A stretch of 64,000 nucleotides of DNA from Powellomyces hirtus (Eukaryota; Chytridiomycota; Chytridiomycetes; Spizellomycetales; Powellomycetaceae), in the NCBI GenBank assembly GCA_025526995.1, contig JAHLKG010000022.1:434001-498000 (forward strand), given 5' to 3'. The notes beneath the pieces are model-generated. The model saw only the letters and a program-made list of their open reading frames with translations. It ran no database searches and was not told the origin of the DNA. Below, one piece after another: positions 30,971 through 43,056 of the stretch (the stretch's first letter is position 1; the number at the start of each line of letters is the position of its first letter). The position numbers and the translations under genes are program-made.

Positions 30971-33900
30971 CCTTTGAAGATGAGAGCGCTATCATTCAAG
31001 ACAGCAATGGCACTACGAATGACATCACCATACCTCTCGTTCGAGGAATGTATCACATCTCGCCAACTCCGATGGCTTTCGCTACTCAAACTTGCTCAAG
31101 AACAAATGCGCCCAACCTGTCGACAGACGCTACCGGTATCTCGGTCACGTGTTCTACCCCAACCCAAGCCACTGCGGAGGGGAATGTTGGCCCCATCCTC
31201 ATTGAGGATGCCCGCCCCCCTCGGTGCTCTCGGAAAGGAGAAGGGGGGGGGGGGGGGGGGCACGCCCCCCAGCAGAGGGGGCAGGCAGGTTTAGCACTGC
31301 CTCCGCCATTTCAACGGCTTCTTCCAGGGCTGGTTCTGGTCCCTTTCCCTCTGACAACGAAGGAACCCTCTGGCACCACCGTTTGGGCCATCCTGGCACT
31401 CACATCATGAAGCAACTCAAGCTCCCAATGACCAACGAGGTCTGCAAAGGTTGTGAGTTTGGTAAGCACAAGCGCTCACCATTCAACGGTATGATGACAC
31501 GGTCCAAGATGCCACTCGATCGCCTACATTTTGACCTAAATGGTCCGCACATACCCGCGGTTGACGATGAGAAATATGTCCTCGTTGTGATTGATGACTA
31601 TTCACGCTTCACATGGATCTTCTTCTTGAAGACGAAGAGCAAATCTACTGCAAAATTGATTGAATTCATCAATTTCATTGAAAAACAGACCAACAAAAGG
31701 GTCAGACGACTTCATTCCAATCGAGGGGGGGAGTTTGTCAATCACAATCTGAAAAAATTCATTGCGAAAAAGGGCATCCTGCACGAACTCACTGCTGCAG
31801 ATTTCCCACAGTCCAACAGTGTAGCAGAAAGGTTCAACCTCACCCTGTTCAACACCATACGTTCTTTGGAACACTCATACAGCATTCCGAAACATTTCTG
31901 GACCGAGTTAGCAGCTACATCAGTCTACTTACGGAATCGCCTACCCCACAAGTCCAATAACAACATCTCGCCGTACGAACGGCTCAACAGCGAAGAGCCC
32001 TCACTTTCTCACCTTTGTGTGATTTGGGCCGATGCCTTTGTGCATCTCGTCAAGAGAAAACAAGTCTCAAAGTTGTCACCGCGCGCCACACGTCTCAAAC
32101 TCATTGGTCACAAATTTGACGGCGCTTACCGCTGTTGGGATGACAACTGTCAAGAAATAGTCATTTCTTGTGATGTAACGTTTGACGAAACCACAGCCCT
32201 CAAACTAGCGAAAGACTACATCCCGGCCAAAGAACTCTACGAAGTCGAAGCGATTCTCAACTCACGTGATGGCCCGGAAGGCCTCGAATTCCTCTGCAAA
32301 TGGCTAGGATTCGAAGACGAAGATAATACATGGGAACTGCTCGAAAATGTCAATCATTTGACAGTCTTCGCTGACTACATCAACAAGAAGACGGCGATCG
32401 CTCTTTTGGCTGCAAGTACCAAATGAACCCCAAACCTACAAACAAGCGCTCTCATCAGATGATGCGCCAAAGTGGACCGAGGCCATAAATGCCGAATTGA
32501 AGTCTCTTCATATCAATGAAACATGGGAAGCCATTAACCCCAAATCCTTACCGCACAATCAACAGCCCATCCGCACCAAATGGGTATTCAAGATTAAGCA
32601 AGACCTGAATGGTCAACCCCAACGATACAAGGCCCGGCTTGTAGTTAAAAGCCTCAAACAATGCTATGGTATTGACAACAACAAAACCTACGCTCCGGTT
32701 GCCAAGATAGCTACCCAATGCGTCCTTCGCGCTCTCGCCGCCAGCCTAGGCTTGAAATGCCATCAAATGGGTGTAGTAACCGCATTCCTGAATGGGATTG
32801 TTACCGAGACCATCCTAATATATGCCCCAGAAGGCTCCGGCTTTCCGCCCGGGGCCATTCTTTGACTCCGGAAGGCCCTTTACGGTCTGAAAAAAGCCCC
32901 ACACAAATGGTACTCCCTACTTCACAAGGAACTGACCTCCTTGGGATTCAAGCGCCTGGCAAATGACAATGCATTTACATCAGAACTCTACCAGAAAGTG
33001 ACTCATCGCAGTACATCTCCGTCTATGTCGACGATCTCCTCATTTTTGCAAAGATTGAATCGGAAATCTTGTCAATCAAGACATCCCTGCACAACAAGTT
33101 CAACATGACAGACCTAGGCAAATTCAACCACTACCTTGGAATGAGAGTTCAACGCGATCACTCACGGCACGTCATCTACCTCGATCAAGAGTCATATGTA
33201 AATGACATCCTTGAGCGCTTTGGTATGCAAGACTGCAAGCCCATCAATACTCCGATGGACCAGACCAAGCTCGAACCCTACCAAGTCAAAAATACAAAGA
33301 CTTCACCTAACCCGCAAGAAGGAGAATATTGCGAAATCAATGGTTCTCTCATGTACCTGATGATATGCACGCGTCCGACATCGCTGTCGCAGTCAGTATG
33401 CTTTCTCGCTTCGCAAGCAACCCTTTGCCTCAACATCTGCAAGCTGCAAAGCGCGTCCTTCGCTACCTACGGGGAACATCAAATTACAGCCTCTGCATTG
33501 GCGGAAATAACGTTACCCTTCACGGCTACAGCGATGCCGATTGGGGAAACAATATCATTGATCAACAGTCAATCACTGGCTATCTTTTCTACATTGGAAA
33601 TGCGGGCCCCGTTACTTGGGCTTTGAAGCGCCAGCCCACCGTTGCTCTCTCATCTACGGAAGCTGAATATATGGCACTTTCCTTCGTCACTCAAGAAACA
33701 ATCTGGCTTTGCTCACTTCTGCAAGGACTCCAAATCCCCAAATATCTCGATGAAAACGCTCAACCCACAATGGTCTACAAAGATAATCAGTCATGCATCT
33801 CGCTGGCAATGAATCCCGTGCATTACGCCCGTACCAAGCACATCGACATTCAACATCACTTCATCCGTAATCACGTTGACAAGGAGATTCATCTGGAGTA

Positions 33901-34092
33901 CTTGCCTACCGCTGAGATGGTCGCCGACTCACTTACAACGACCTTACCGGCCTGGCATTCAAACACCATTGCGAAAACATGTGCATCAAGCACTATGATA
34001 ACACCATCACACCAATGACGAAAGCGTATATGACGGAGCTCCCGAATGAGTAAAATCCCTTCACCGCGGATTGATTGCTCAGACAGAGGGTG
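30971..34092 (+). pseudogene. Copia-1 older copy, protease to RNase H
   Basis: Resumes Copia-1 at the position equivalent to base 3043 of unit 1. After an unusual G-rich stretch (about 31180-31280) the integrase is open from 31224 to 32426: HHRLGHPG zinc site, catalytic Glu kept (NSVAERFN), catalytic Asp lost (LHSNRGGEF). A chromodomain lies at about 32240-32360 (YEVEAILNSR, KWLGFEDEDNTWE). RT and RNase H follow in open pieces 32497-32865, 33069-33626 and 33329-34018, separated by stops and frameshifts. A TGA at 32424 replaces the GGA read in the intact copy. Confidence 0.85.
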
Positions 34093-34459
34093 TATTGGAA
34101 TGTTGAGCCTTGCGTACTCAACGTTAGTCCTAACATTAGATCCTAACTTGGAATCTCTGCCTAGAACGTGTGACTGTCATACCGGTAACGCTAAGAGCTG
34201 AATTGGATCACGTGTGATCATGTGACTGGAGAAAAAGTAGATTAGAACGCTTGACAAGCGAGACATTACCAATAAGACTTTAAGACATAAAATACATTCA
34301 CATACATTACTTTCCGTGCATCTGACAACAATACACCATCATCTGCATCACAGAAGAGCTTTGTAAACCCCCCTCTACAAAGTTTACTGGAGGCTGCATC
34401 GAATTCGGCCAATCCTCTGCATTTCTGATAAAGTACTGGAAACGCCGATATCTCCAATA
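34093..34459 (+). repeat. Copia-1 LTR, older subfamily (3' LTR)
   Basis: 367 bases, the same subfamily as 15456-15822, preceded by the purine tract CAGACAGAGGGTG. It is likely the other end of that element. Confidence 0.8.
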
Positions 34460-34732
34460 TACAGAGCTCTTCTGTGATGCAGATGACAATGTAGCATTGT
34501 CAGATGCGCAAATGTGTATGTATAGAAATGTATTTTGTATCTCTTATTTTTATTGTTAATGATTTGTTTGACAAGCAGTCTTATCTGCTCTATCTGCAAT
34601 CACATAATAACAAGTGATCCAATTCAGCTCTTAGCGTTATCAGTATAATGGTCACACATTACAAACATAGATTCCAAGTTACGATCTAATGTAAGGACTA
34701 ATGTTGAGTACGCAAGGCTCAACATTTCAATA
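34460..34732 (-). repeat. Copia-1 LTR fragment in inverted orientation
   Basis: Reads on the minus strand from TATTGAAATGTTGAG (34732) to GAGCTCTGTA (34460); the last part of the LTR is missing. It abuts the plus-strand LTR, making a large imperfect palindrome of about 640 bases. It is diverged and AT-richer than its neighbour. Confidence 0.75.
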
Positions 34733-35967
34733 GAAAAAGCCAAACAAAAGCTTAAAGCTAGCAAAAGCATCCCAAAAGATGTAATGCCTTGGTGATGGCC
34801 TCTGAGGATGGTCAAGTGATAAAGGCTGCTCAGTGGTCAAAAAGAAAAAAGGCAAATTCAACAAAGATTACATTTGAAGTTGAAATTTGATATAGAAACA
34901 TTCCAAGTAAAGGATTTGACTTTGGCAATAGACTAAGTAATACTACATCTGTAGTAACTACATACCAGAACAGTGGTTGTTAACATCCTCACAAAACTTG
35001 TAACAGTGACAGCTTTCAGGTGCCACTGTCAACAAGTGAGACTTTGGCAGTTAATAAGCATCAAGAACGCCTTTAAGATACACAGATAAATGGCAGCATT
35101 CCCAGATGAGCAATGCTTCTTTATTGTAGATTAATTGTTCAGACCAAAAGTGTTTTGGAGTACTGTAAACTTTGTTTTTATACACTTACATACAGCAACA
35201 TTCCTGTTCAGCCTAAAACGTCCTGGAGTTAGCCCTACACAAGAGCATCACTGATAGTTACGTTGAGTAGAGCTATTCCCCTGTTAATTATTACCACTAT
35301 CTCCAATAGTTGTTACTTTATCAGAAAGCATTTTGCTTTTTTATCACAGTTTACATCTTGTACATTTTGCTCTTACAATTGAATGTTGCAATATCAGGTT
35401 CAAAAGAATTGTAGCACTATTCTGAACTTTGGAATGCATATGCACTATGCATAGCTCTCTTGTTTGAATACAAAGATGAAAGGATCACATAATCCATTTA
35501 GGCAGAGCAATGTTGGAGCAATAGCTGAAATGCGCGCATTCCGATAGTAATGTGGCGGTTTCTGCCATTAGTAATGACACTGTTACATTCATTTCCATTT
35601 GTGGACATTGATGACTGCAACACAGAGCTGATCATATCTATAAGCTAAATGGAACCACAATCACGGAAAGCTTGATGTGCAATTATGGAGGGCTGCGCAA
35701 GCAGGGACATGCCTGCTACTTGGGACGGAGAGTCACGCAATACCCGTGATATGATCAAGGGCAATATTGGCGCGTGCAATAAGTTTATGCTATGTATCCC
35801 ACAGAAAACATCGGAACTATGTACATAACGTATCAGAAATTGGGGGGTAGTGTGTGCGTCCGCGTCGGGGGTTCGGGCATGTTCGGGGTGCAGAAAACGT
35901 TCGTGGGCGGAGGACGGGCCCTGTCCCTGAATGTGAGCCGTACGCGGAGGAAAGGGCACGGCCACTT
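34733..35967. other. AT-rich intergenic stretch, no gene seen
   Basis: About 1.2 kb of AT-rich sequence, unlike the flanking genes. I recognise neither coding potential nor a repeat family. It separates the retrotransposon block from the first host gene and may be old element debris. Confidence 0.5.
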
Positions 35968-38601
35968 TTACATGTCGACCTCCATAAACGAGATTTTGCT
36001 TTGCAGGTCCTCAATGCCAAGCTGCGTCCTCAACCGCGTGTCGCGCTCAGCATCGGCCACGGCCGGAGCGGCTTGTCCACTCTCTGCGTCTTCAGTGGCG
36101 ATTTCAGCAATGTACGGTTGCTTTGATGGCTGCTGCTGCTCTTCGGGTAATAATGGCGCGATGCGGACCTTGCCAGTGCTGGATACCGATGCCGACTTGC
36201 CCATGGTGTGGAGCATCGCGTTGGTTTCTCTGTCGATGCCTTGTGGGCGGAGTTGGGCAACAAGATCCTGATTTTGCGGGTTGGAGTCCAGCAGATTGTG
36301 CAGAGCGAGGATCGAGTGTTCCTTGATATCTAAGCGGGAGAGGAATAGCGTTAGCGCAACTAATTCGGCGTCTGACTGAACTTTGTCACAGTTATAGAGG
36401 GCTTACATGGGTTATCATCATCAATCGCACAATGGTTCAAAACAGCATGCACGCCGCCAATATTCCGAAACGCGTCCTGCACCTCGGTGGCTTCGTAGCT
36501 CAGGTTGGCAATGATGCGGATCGTGTCGGTTTTCAGCATGAAGAACGGGGATTGCTTTTGCTGCTGTGTCGGTTGTTGGGGTAATGGTGGCTGTTGCTCT
36601 GACGCAGGAACAGTTGCTGGGGATGAGGGGGAAGTCGTTGGTGGGTTACATGTGGACGCTTCGGCGGGTATTGGCAAGGGTGCGGCTTGACGATGAGGTT
36701 CGGGGGAAGGCGATGAGGTCGACGTTGCAGTGGCCTGCTTTGAGACGGGAGGCAGCGTTTTAAGTGTGGATCGTGGTTGGATGATTGTTAAGAAATCGAG
36801 GAGATCTGCGAAAGGGGATTCTACGTAAGAACCGATCATGCACGAGCCAGTGAACATCCGGCAAACACGGGTCTCACCTAATAAAGCATCACCAAGACCA
36901 GCATGCATCAGCTTGAGTTTCGCGTCTGGTCCCATTTCTTGGGTGATACGGCCAAGAAACTGAGCGACGAGCACCAAACCCTCGACATCAAGTCCAAAGT
37001 TCAATTGCTCCAGCGGTTTCGGCTGCAGCTGTGCCGATTCCGCCGGTTTGCTGCGAGTCTCCGTCAGATCAGCGCCTTTCCTCACGAGCCTCACAAGCTT
37101 CTTGGTAACGCAAACCAGGAACAGAGCGGTGTCAATGCTCAATTCCAACGGCGGGCCTCCGCGTTGAGCCGACACCATGCCGTCAAGGAGTTGCAGAAAT
37201 GTGATGTGATGTTGAAAGAGGAGATGTGGCCTATCGAACACAAACAAATGACCATTTAACATCACTCGCAGCCGAAGGATGTGGTTGGAAACGTAGACAT
37301 ACCTCTGCTCATCACGACCGTAACACATCGCACACATGATGTCGGGCGTCATGTCAAGCTCGATCAGGTTGCTGAATATGGCGTACACATAATCAAATGC
37401 CGAGCATTCGTCTTCGCACAGCATTTTGGCCGTTTTATCAAGCATTCCTTTCAGCAAATCTCGCCCGATTCGGGTGTCGGTCATGTACTTGCACCGTTCG
37501 CGGCATTTCAGGGTGCAATTGTAGATGCAGATGAGGACATAGGTCACGCGGTTGATGTCGCACGTTGCAAGCAGCTGACCCAGAAGTTCGGAATCTTGAA
37601 AGTAGCGCGGCCACAGCTTGTCCTGCACGTCCGGGTTGGCCGTCATCATGTTGGCCAACATCTGCGTTCCCATGCTGACACATTTGGCAACTGTTCAGGA
37701 GCAAGAAGCACCGATGAGTCAACAGATATCAGACATATCGCGACCACGATGACCGAGCAGTGCACCGACGTACCCTTGTCGCGCATCACTGAACAGCAAT
37801 CCTTTGTAGTTGCAAGCCAGCTGCAAAGGTACGACATAATCTCTTCTGCCGGCTCATACAGGCCTTGTTCCCAGGCTGAATACTGATTTGTGCGGACCTG
37901 AGCCGACAAGTTTCTGACGAACATGAAGTGCGCCGCGGCCAGATCGACGGCGCGTTCGGCACGTGTCGGACATGCAACGCCCTGGCGGCCGACGCCAAAC
38001 ACGCAGAAGAGGTGATTGCGGGAGAAGATGAAGGCGTTGCGCAGGGAAGGGAAGATGTGGGGCGATTGACCGACGGCGATTCTAATGATACGGAAGACAA
38101 GGAAGACGGAAGGGTACATTATTAGTCATCAGACCCGAACTCCCCCGCAGACACTCTGGACAGGATCGCACAAGAGCGATTTTTCCTGTTTCAAACTCGC
38201 TTCCACCGCACGCCGCAATCATGAACTCAAGCCACTCCGCTTCGCCTATCTACCTTCCCCAATCCTCGTCGTTCTCACCTCAAATCAATCTTCTTAGCCA
38301 GCTCCTTCGCAATCTGATCGACAACCGATGTAGCCTCAGCAAGGTGTTCGTAAGCGGGGGGAGCACTGCAGCCCGCATTCATGCGTTCCAGGAGCGGCTC
38401 CCATGCGGTCAGGAGCCGAGCGGCTGCGTCTGGCATGTGTTTGAGGTCATAGTGGGCAAAGGCCTCCCGCTGCTGTTGTTGAAAGCTGGAACATGAGGTG
38501 GTCGGCTGAGAAGTTTGCGACGGCGGCGGCGGCGGTGGTGGTGGTTGCTGCTGTAATGGCCCAGGCTGGTGCCCCGAGTGAGCGTCGGCAACGGTGGGCA
38601 T
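35968..38601 (-). CDS. ATXN10: Ataxin-10 homologue (ARM-repeat protein)
   Basis: Four exons on the minus strand: 38279-38601, 37774-38081, 36407-37690 and 35968-36329, with introns of 197, 83 and 77 bases, joining to 758 residues. The start ATG at 38601 gives MPTVADAH followed by a Pro-rich stretch. The ARM-type helical body follows, then a Pro/Ser/Gln-rich insert. The diagnostic C-terminal ataxin-10 block crosses the last intron (DDDNPYIKEHSILALHNLL near residues 634-652). Ataxin-10 proteins (yeast CTR86) are cytoplasmic scaffolds linked to cytokinesis and, in animals, to cilia. The tail after the block is about 100 residues and acidic. Splice joins rest on frame and family match. Confidence 0.85.
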
Positions 38602-40804
38602 TATTTGGTGGTGAATCGAAAAACCAAAGACGAATTGCGGCAACGTCGTTGTGTGTCGGGGGTGATAGGAAAAGAAGAGAGGAGGATAGAGTGCGAACGT
38701 ATCAGTAGATACTGGGAGGCGGCGGGGTGGGAGAAACCAGAGTTTGTCATGCGCAATGAGCAAATGAACGGGAAGAGAGAACGGGTGTGAAATCAATAAT
38801 AATAATTCGAGAAACAGACGAGACGAGGTGAGACAAAAGTGCGAAATGACGGGCAATGCTAGATGTGGGATTGCCGTTACAAATCGGCTTTGCAAATAGA
38901 ATCGGGTCATCAGCCTTTCGCTGACAAACATGGATGGATTCCATTCCGCCAACTTGAAAACATTCCAGCTCACATGACGGTCATGTGTTTGCTTATGCCA
39001 TCTCAAGCTAGTCACGTGCGGCTGCATCTAGTCCCCCTTGCGGTGAATGACCTGGGACAAAAAAGCGATGTGCGCACTGCGTCAACTGATGAATGTATCT
39101 CGCAAAGGCGCTTATGAGATGTTTCATGCATTGGGGACATCTGAGGTCGTCTTGGATGCTATCGCTCCCACTGCAAAAGACAGTCCACGCCAAATATTAA
39201 TACACGCGCGTTCATACCCTATAAAAACCTGGGAAGCACTTCACCTTGTCAATCAATCATTCACAAACGCCAATCACCCGCGCGCAACGTCGCACAACTG
39301 TGCGCATGTACACGACGCAAAACGCCTCGCGAGGTGCGAGTTCCATTCTCATCATCCCTCAGGTGTCTTAACTTACAGTGCGCAGTCAAACATGCAAAAA
39401 CCCTGGGTTTCTCGCATTTATTTGCCCCTTCAAAATAGACTGTGACGTCGCTATTCGTTCTTAAACATCTCCGAGGACATGTTACTACTTGTAGCATGCG
39501 TTTGTATGAGAGGCAAAAAAGAATAAGAATTCGAAGCAGCGGGGACTGTTATAGTTCTTGAACGCGCCAACCCATGGACTCGGGGCGAGTCTTTCTTGCG
39601 TCATCCACGGGGAAGAAGCTGTGGAATGAAAAAATGTTTGCGTATTCTGGCGCGTGATTACCAAAGCATTCCAAACGCCCGCGCGTTCTCTCTCACCTCT
39701 CTCGCGTGGTCGTGCTTTCTGGCTACAATTGACGGTGTCTCCCCCCCACCCGAAGACCTCACCCACCCACACCCGGGTCTCGCTCACACAACTGGGGTGG
39801 GCTCCAAGAACAGAACGAAACACGACAAAAAGACTCGCGTCAGACAAACAGAAAGAATCGAATGGAATGGGTAACACCACCTTCCCACACCCCTTTGCAC
39901 AAACTCCCATTTCCCCGAGGCTCGTCGTGAACGCAGGAGATGTTTGTTGATACATGTAGGTTCGCGGAAATGAACCAAAAAGAACGAGCGGGCGTTCCAA
40001 ACTCCGCTATACACCAAGGCATCACCTCATAACCCACACTTATCTATCCTACCTCATCACGCGCCCGCGGCTGCTCCAGGGGGTCATGCGGATCTAGCCC
40101 AACCCCCAACCATCCCCCTCCAGACTTGCAACACACAGCACAACACGCGCGCGCGCGCTCACCCAGCTTACATAACACTTTTCATAATCCTTCTCGCGCT
40201 TCTCCAACTTCTCTTTCTCCGACCCCACCCCGCTGTGCACGGGCTCACGTCCTTCTCGCTGGCGGGCGCATTATATAAACCCCCCCTCCCCGCTCCCTCC
40301 CCCCCGTCTTCACACCCTTGCCTGCTCTTGTACTCGCTGCATAGATCCATTCTTGTTCTCGGTTTTCGCACTAGCGGTGGACTTGATCCCTTGCCCTCAT
40401 ACCTGCAAACGCAACCTTACCCTTGTCGCGCTTTTACCACATCTGTGCGAAAACGCGTATCGTAAGCACCAACCCGAACAACACACACAACCCGCAACCC
40501 ATCACGTCCCCACACTGTTTTTGGTCCCGAAACTGAGTTTGCGTCCACGGTCTTCTTCTTTGTCGTCGTCGTCGTCGTCGTCGTCGTTGTCCGTATTTCT
40601 GGAGTGTGAGCGCCCGGCGCTGAACGTCTCGCCTTGTAGAGTGGTCTTTTTGAGAACACGTTTTTGGTACGTTGGTTTCTTGTAACTGACAGCCGCGAGC
40701 CCCTGCGTTGCGCGTGGTTTGCTAACATTCTCTTTATTTTCTCGTATCGTTTCCAGAATACTACCCTCTCCCCTTATTTATTACTCCCACACGCCCACCA
40801 CAAA
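38602..40804. promoter_or_regulatory. Intergenic region with divergent promoters of ATXN10 and the bZIP gene
   Basis: A 2.2 kb region without a convincing gene. A TATA box (TATATAAA) at 40272-40279 precedes the bZIP gene by about 530 bases. A likely 5'-UTR intron runs from about 40667 (GTACGT) to 40756 (TTTCCAG). CGCGCGCG and (GTC)n microsatellites lie near 40150 and 40565. Open frames in the region lack recognisable domains. Confidence 0.55.
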
Positions 40805-42583
40805 ATGAACGGCAGTATGTACGACACCACCTCTAGCACCTCCAGCCCGACCAAAAATGCCAACGCAACCACCACCACCACGCACACGGCCTCCCCAACC
40901 ATCGGCATCCTCAGTGCCGCTCTCCAACAACAACAACAGCAACACCCCACCCACCACATGATTGACAACATCACCTCCCCGGCCGCCGAACAACACCACT
41001 TGGGGTACCTCCGCTCACCGTACCCGCCGCACCACCACCACCACCACCACCACCCGGCAGCGTACGGGTTCTACCCCACCCCGGCGACGGCCCCGTTTTA
41101 CCCCAATCGAGCGGGACTGTGTCACCCGCCGCCGCTGATGCATGCGCCGTATGAGGAGGAGGACGAGGAGAATGGAGACGCGCTCACCACTGCGGTTCAT
41201 AACGGGACCGAAACTGAGATGAGAGACGAGGACGAGAATGAGGAGGGGAAAAATACTGATGCAGCCAGTAACGCGGGCTCAAGCCAGCCGGGCGGTGGGA
41301 CGTCCTCGGGCCGCTGCTCCCCACTCGACATGCTCCACCACCAACAACAACAACAGCAGCAGCAGCAGGAACCACAACAGTACATGCATCCCCAGGAATT
41401 TACAACCATGCTCCCCCTCGTCCGGCCAGACCTCGCGCACCACCACCATCACCACCACCACCACCACCCCGACCTCGCCGCCGGGATGGCCGCATCCCCG
41501 CAACTGCAGCCCGCGAGCTTAACCTACACGCCATCGACGACAACGCGCACCCCGCAACCCGATTCCCGCAATGCGCGGATCCGCATGATGCGCGCGGCGG
41601 CCGCGGCGCTGATCGAGGCGCCGCCGCAGCCCACCACCGCCGCCGCGTACACTGCGAAATCAAATGAGGAGGAAACCGATGAATTGGACCATTTCACCGT
41701 CTCCAAACACCCGATCTCCAAACCCACCCACCAACACCAACACCAACACCAGCACCACACCCGCTCGCAATCCCGCCGCACGTCGCTCACCACCCCGCCC
41801 CCCGGCCCACCGACGAGCACGACGACGTCGGATCGCAAAACCTCGGCGCGGCGCGCAGAACAGAACCGCACGGCGCAACGCGCGTTCCGCGAACGGCGGC
41901 AACACTACGTCAAGGACCTCGAAGCCAAAGCCGCGGCGGCCGACACGCTCGACCACCGGCTAGCGGCGGCAGACGCGCGGTTGGCGGATATCCAGTGTGT
42001 GGCCGAACAGCTCGCGCAGGACCGCGAGGCGTGGATGCGCGAACGCGAGCTGTGGTGGCGCGAACGCGACGAGGCCGTCGTCATCGCCAACACCCTCGTC
42101 GCGGAGCTCGACGTCATCAACAAGGAGAATGCGCGCTTTAGGGACGTCGTCAGTGGGTTGACGGCCGCGGCGGCCGCGGGCACCACGTTGCAGCTGCAAT
42201 CACCCACGGCGGCCCTCCTCCTCCTCGCCTCCGATGATGACACCACCCCGGCTCCCGCATCATCATCAAAGGCAGCCCGGAAACGCACCGCCACCGACCT
42301 CGATTTCGAAGCCATGATTCTCACCACTTCCAAACGCTCGCGGACCGCAACATCCTCCACAACCCACTCCTCCACCAAAGCCGCCGACGACAACGACAAC
42401 ACCACCCCACCCGTCCCGCACGACGACCACGATGACGACGACCACGACTCGACCGACGCCCCCGACGAAGCCACCGTCGCCGTCCTCCGCGACCTCATCA
42501 AAGCCGCGGCCACCAAACACAATATCGGCCCGCACCACCACCCCGCCCCGGACGCGGCTGTCGCGCGCGCGGAACCGATCTAG
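40805..42583 (+). CDS. Pap1/Yap1-type bZIP transcription factor
   Basis: 592 residues in one exon. The start at 40805 (MNGSMYDTTS) follows a probable 5'-UTR intron; the same frame is open further upstream but looks untranslated. The N-terminal half is low complexity, with poly-His, poly-Gln, Pro and acidic runs typical of activation regions. The basic region begins near residue 349 (RRAEQNRTAQRAFRERRQ) and carries the NxxAQxxFR signature of the fungal AP-1 (Pap1/Yap1) class. It continues into a heptad zipper to about residue 405. The C-terminal part is again low complexity and lacks the clear Cys-rich domains of Yap1. The likely role is a nuclear regulator of stress genes. The stop is 470 bases from the convergent kinase gene. 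Confidence 0.85.
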   Translation: MNGSMYDTTSSTSSPTKNANATTTTTHTASPTIGILSAALQQQQQQHPTHHMIDNITSPAAEQHHLGYLRSPYPPHHHHHHHHPAAYGFYPTPATAPFYPNRAGLCHPPPLMHAPYEEEDEENGDALTTAVHNGTETEMRDEDENEEGKNTDAASNAGSSQPGGGTSSGRCSPLDMLHHQQQQQQQQQEPQQYMHPQEFTTMLPLVRPDLAHHHHHHHHHHPDLAAGMAASPQLQPASLTYTPSTTTRTPQPDSRNARIRMMRAAAAALIEAPPQPTTAAAYTAKSNEEETDELDHFTVSKHPISKPTHQHQHQHQHHTRSQSRRTSLTTPPPGPPTSTTTSDRKTSARRAEQNRTAQRAFRERRQHYVKDLEAKAAAADTLDHRLAAADARLADIQCVAEQLAQDREAWMRERELWWRERDEAVVIANTLVAELDVINKENARFRDVVSGLTAAAAAGTTLQLQSPTAALLLLASDDDTTPAPASSSKAARKRTATDLDFEAMILTTSKRSRTATSSTTHSSTKAADDNDNTTPPVPHDDHDDDDHDSTDAPDEATVAVLRDLIKAAATKHNIGPHHHPAPDAAVARAEPI

Positions 42584-43056
42584 AAAAACCCACGGGAAAA
42601 ACCAACACACACACCCGAGTCCGGAACCCACACCCACCCTGCATATATAGACATGGCGCGGCCCCTCCGCCTCGCACACCACACGCAAAACGTGACCCCC
42701 ACAACAATTGCGGGGTGACGCAATGTGCATAGACATTTTTGGGGCGCCGCGCAGACAAACGAGAGAGCGAAGAGAAAAAAACGAAAAAATGGGAGTACAC
42801 TAAAGACCGTACCGTAATGGGGGGGGGATGTTAGTTTCACGTAGCCCCGAAACGTCCCCGTAGGTTGTGATAATGTACACGGAAATAAAAGTGCTATGAA
42901 AAGAATAAGAAATATTGGTTTTTGGTGATTGGTTTTCGATTTAATTTTCGAGGTGCGCAAAAAATGGGGGGTGCGTGCAACGACACAGAAAATAGAGCAG
43001 ATGAATTACAAGTATGGTACATTTTGCGAAACAGCGGTGTGCAGTGGTGGTTTTAA
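42584..43056. other. Convergent intergenic region
   Basis: 473 bases between the stop codons of two converging genes. It holds a G9 run near 42820 and AATAAA-like sequence near 42885, plausible for 3' ends. No gene is seen. Confidence 0.5.
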
